From Halorubellus sp. JP-L1 (GTDB taxonomy: Archaea > Halobacteriota > Halobacteria > Halobacteriales > Natrialbaceae), in the NCBI RefSeq assembly GCF_011440375.1, contig NZ_JAAOIR010000001.1, positions 620,001 to 684,000 of the forward strand: 64,000 nt of DNA, read 5' to 3'. Shown here one piece after another: positions 62,246 to 64,000 of this stretch. Both the position numbers and the translations under genes were made by a program. Position 1 is the first letter of the stretch. Each line of letters begins with the position of its first letter. The notes beneath the pieces were generated by a model, which had not been told where the DNA came from, did no database searches, and saw only the letters and a program-made list of their open reading frames with translations.

Positions 62246-64000
62246 ATGGACACGAACTTGACGCGCCGGCCCGACGACCAGGGTATGAACGCGGACGACG
62301 ACGCGGTGGACGTCCGGTCGGTCGCCCGAGCACTGCGGGCGGAGGCCGAGCGTGCGAACGAGCGACGCGTGCTCGTCCTCGCCGGGAGCGCCGAGCGAAC
62401 GCGCGAGCGAGCGCACGACGCCGTCGACGCCCTCGACGTCGGCGTCGCCGGGACGACGGTCGTCGGCCCCGTGGACTTCCTGCCCGGCGAGCACGTCCCT
62501 CAACGGCAGGCGGGGTCGCTCCTCGGCAGCACGCGCGACGTCGTCGTACTGGACTGCCACGAGGCGCTCCGACCGAACGCGCTCGGACGAGTCGCCGGCG
62601 TCGTCGACGGCGGCGGCCTCCTGCTCGTGCTCGCACCCCCCATCGGCGAGTGGCCGGACCGCCGCGACGGCTTCGACGAGGGACTGGCGGTGCCGCCGTT
62701 CGGACTCGAAGACGTGACCGGGCACTTCCGGCAGCGTCTGGTGGCACTCGCGCGCGCGCACCGCGGCGTCGGCATCGTCGCCGTCGGCGACCCTGACTCC
62801 GAGGCTGGGTCAGACCGCCTCGTCTCCGACGGGCGGACTGCTCCGCCACCGGCGCGGCCGGCGGCCGACGTGACGATACCCGCGGACGCTCGGTTCCCGG
62901 CGGCGGCGTACGAGGCCTGCCGGACGACCGACCAGGCCGACGCCGTGCACGCGCTCGAATCGCTCCTCGACGACGAGGCCGCGGTCGTCGTCGAGGCCGA
63001 CCGCGGTCGCGGGAAGTCCAGCGCCGCGGGGCTGGCCGCCGGGTCGCTCGCCGCGCGCGGCGAGGACGTCGTCGTGACCGCGGCCGAACGACGGGGCTCA
63101 CGCGAGGTGTTCGAGCGCGCCCGCGAACTCCTCGACGCGCTCGACGCCGACGGCGACCACCCGGGCGAGTACCACCTCGTCGCCGACGCCGCTCGTGAAA
63201 CTATGGACGACGCCTCGGGCGGGAGCGTGCGGTTCGCGAGCGTCGCGGACGTGGTCGCGTCCCCGACCGACGGGGACGTGCTCGTCGTCGACGAGGCCGC
63301 GACCGTCCCGGTCCGGCGCCTGGAGGCGACGCTCGACGCCGACCGGGTGGCGTACGCGACGACCGTCCACGGCTACGAGGGCACCGGCCGCGGGTTCGAC
63401 GTCCGGTTCCGCGGTCGCCTCGAGGACGCCCGGCACGACGTCACCGAGGTCCGGCTCGTCGACCCCATCCGGTACGCGGCCGGCGACCCCGTCGAAGTCT
63501 GGGCGTTCCGCGCGCTCCTCCTCGACGCCCGCCCGCCCGTCGACGACCTCGTCGCCGACGCAACCCCGGAGTCGGTCGCGTACCGCGAGTTCGATGCCGA
63601 GGAGCTCCTCGCCGACGAGCACCTGCTCCGGGAGACGTTCGGGTCGCTCGTGCTCGCGCACTACCGGACCGAGCCCGACGACCTCGCAAGGTTGCTCGAC
63701 GCGCCGAACCTCTCCGTGCATGCACTCGTCCACGACGGCCACGTCGCGTGCGTCGCGCTCCTCGCTCGCGAAGGCGACCTCCCAGAGGGCCTCCGCGCGA
63801 ACATGTACGAAGGCGGGCGCGTGAAGGGGAACATGCTCCCGGACGTCCTCACGAGCCAGCTCCGCGACGAAGCCGCCGCCGCAACCGTCGGCTACCGCGT
63901 CGTCCGCATCGCCACGCACCACGCCGTCCGCCGCGGCGGCCTCGCCTCGCACCTCCTCGACCGGATCCGTGACGCCGTCGGCGACGACGTCGACTGGCTC
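62246..64000 (+). CDS. tmcA: tRNA(Met) cytidine acetyltransferase (partial)
   Basis: Runs from ATG 62246 (a TATA-like ACTTATC about 27 bases upstream supports it) or ATG 62285 off the right edge, about 585 codons visible. TmcA makes N4-acetylcytidine at the wobble base of elongator tRNA-Met, or more widely in archaea, with ATP and acetyl-CoA. Present are the DUF1726-type N-terminus (VDFLPGEHVPQRQAGSLLGSTRDVVVLDCHEALRPN), the helicase Walker A VVEADRGRGKSSAAGLAAG and Walker B DVLVVDEAATVP. The GNAT piece RIATHHAVRRGGLASHLLDRI follows. The C-terminus is outside the window. Confidence 0.93.
   Translation, partial: MDTNLTRRPDDQGMNADDDAVDVRSVARALRAEAERANERRVLVLAGSAERTRERAHDAVDALDVGVAGTTVVGPVDFLPGEHVPQRQAGSLLGSTRDVVVLDCHEALRPNALGRVAGVVDGGGLLLVLAPPIGEWPDRRDGFDEGLAVPPFGLEDVTGHFRQRLVALARAHRGVGIVAVGDPDSEAGSDRLVSDGRTAPPPARPAADVTIPADARFPAAAYEACRTTDQADAVHALESLLDDEAAVVVEADRGRGKSSAAGLAAGSLAARGEDVVVTAAERRGSREVFERARELLDALDADGDHPGEYHLVADAARETMDDASGGSVRFASVADVVASPTDGDVLVVDEAATVPVRRLEATLDADRVAYATTVHGYEGTGRGFDVRFRGRLEDARHDVTEVRLVDPIRYAAGDPVEVWAFRALLLDARPPVDDLVADATPESVAYREFDAEELLADEHLLRETFGSLVLAHYRTEPDDLARLLDAPNLSVHALVHDGHVACVALLAREGDLPEGLRANMYEGGRVKGNMLPDVLTSQLRDEAAAATVGYRVVRIATHHAVRRGGLASHLLDRIRDAVGDDVDWL

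Overview
The window reads as chromosomal DNA of a halophilic archaeon (class Halobacteria). The signs are very high GC, Asp/Glu-rich and Lys-poor proteins, many leaderless or near-leaderless genes with a TTTA/TTAA-type TATA element about 25-30 bases before the start codon, and archaeal or haloarchaeal families: aRNase J, TmcA, halocyanin, dodecin, TbsP, DUF63 and an amphi-Trp protein. A genus cannot be assigned from sequence alone.

Layout. 1-9016: class II aldolase (cut by the left edge), universal stress protein, MaoC-like protein, a Tat-exported helical protein, a cytoplasmic-type 5'-nucleotidase, two small haloarchaeal proteins, two FAD-dependent reductases and an AhpD-like protein. 9453-10366: a HTH/MazF toxin-antitoxin pair bracketed by a perfect 18-bp direct repeat. 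10578-18706: SRPBCC protein overlapping a zinc alcohol dehydrogenase, enolase-superfamily protein, alpha/beta hydrolase, class V aminotransferase, RNase J and a DUF7504-like protein. 19476-28503: GNAT, halocyanin, FMN reductase, phosphotransferase, cold-shock protein, HTH/zinc-ribbon regulator, two paralogous lipoproteins, flippase. 29016-36150: HisD, IscA-like protein, cupin, a run of minus-strand genes (small membrane protein, dodecin, two membrane proteins), DUF1028 protein, a probably frameshifted gene, BrkB-like protein. 36458-45818: phosphosugar mutase, ATP-grasp enzyme, solitary peptide-type permease, FolD, lipoprotein, GlyA. 46014-53139: a stand-alone CHAT-protease-like protein, TbsP, a candidate structured RNA, amphi-Trp protein, PadR regulator, AI-2E exporter family protein, MgtC/DUF4010 membrane protein. 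53291-64000: class III aminotransferase, YcaO enzyme plus a tiny zinc-ribbon protein, DUF63, Lrp/AsnC, inositol monophosphatase family, tRNA-Leu(CAA) with duplicated 3' end, DUF309, DUF5518-like protein and TmcA (cut by the right edge).

Most of the window is ordinary housekeeping sequence. FolD and GlyA are both one-carbon enzymes. RNase J and TmcA are RNA-metabolism genes. TbsP, PadR, Lrp and the HTH/zinc-ribbon protein are local regulators.

The points that stand out are the CHAT-like protein, the YcaO plus Cys-pair protein, the candidate RNA at 49427-49525, the repeat-bounded toxin-antitoxin cassette, the duplicated tRNA 3' end, and an unusual number of short tandem repeat arrays (16, 33, 36 and 45 bp) in intergenic DNA, several with perfect hairpins.
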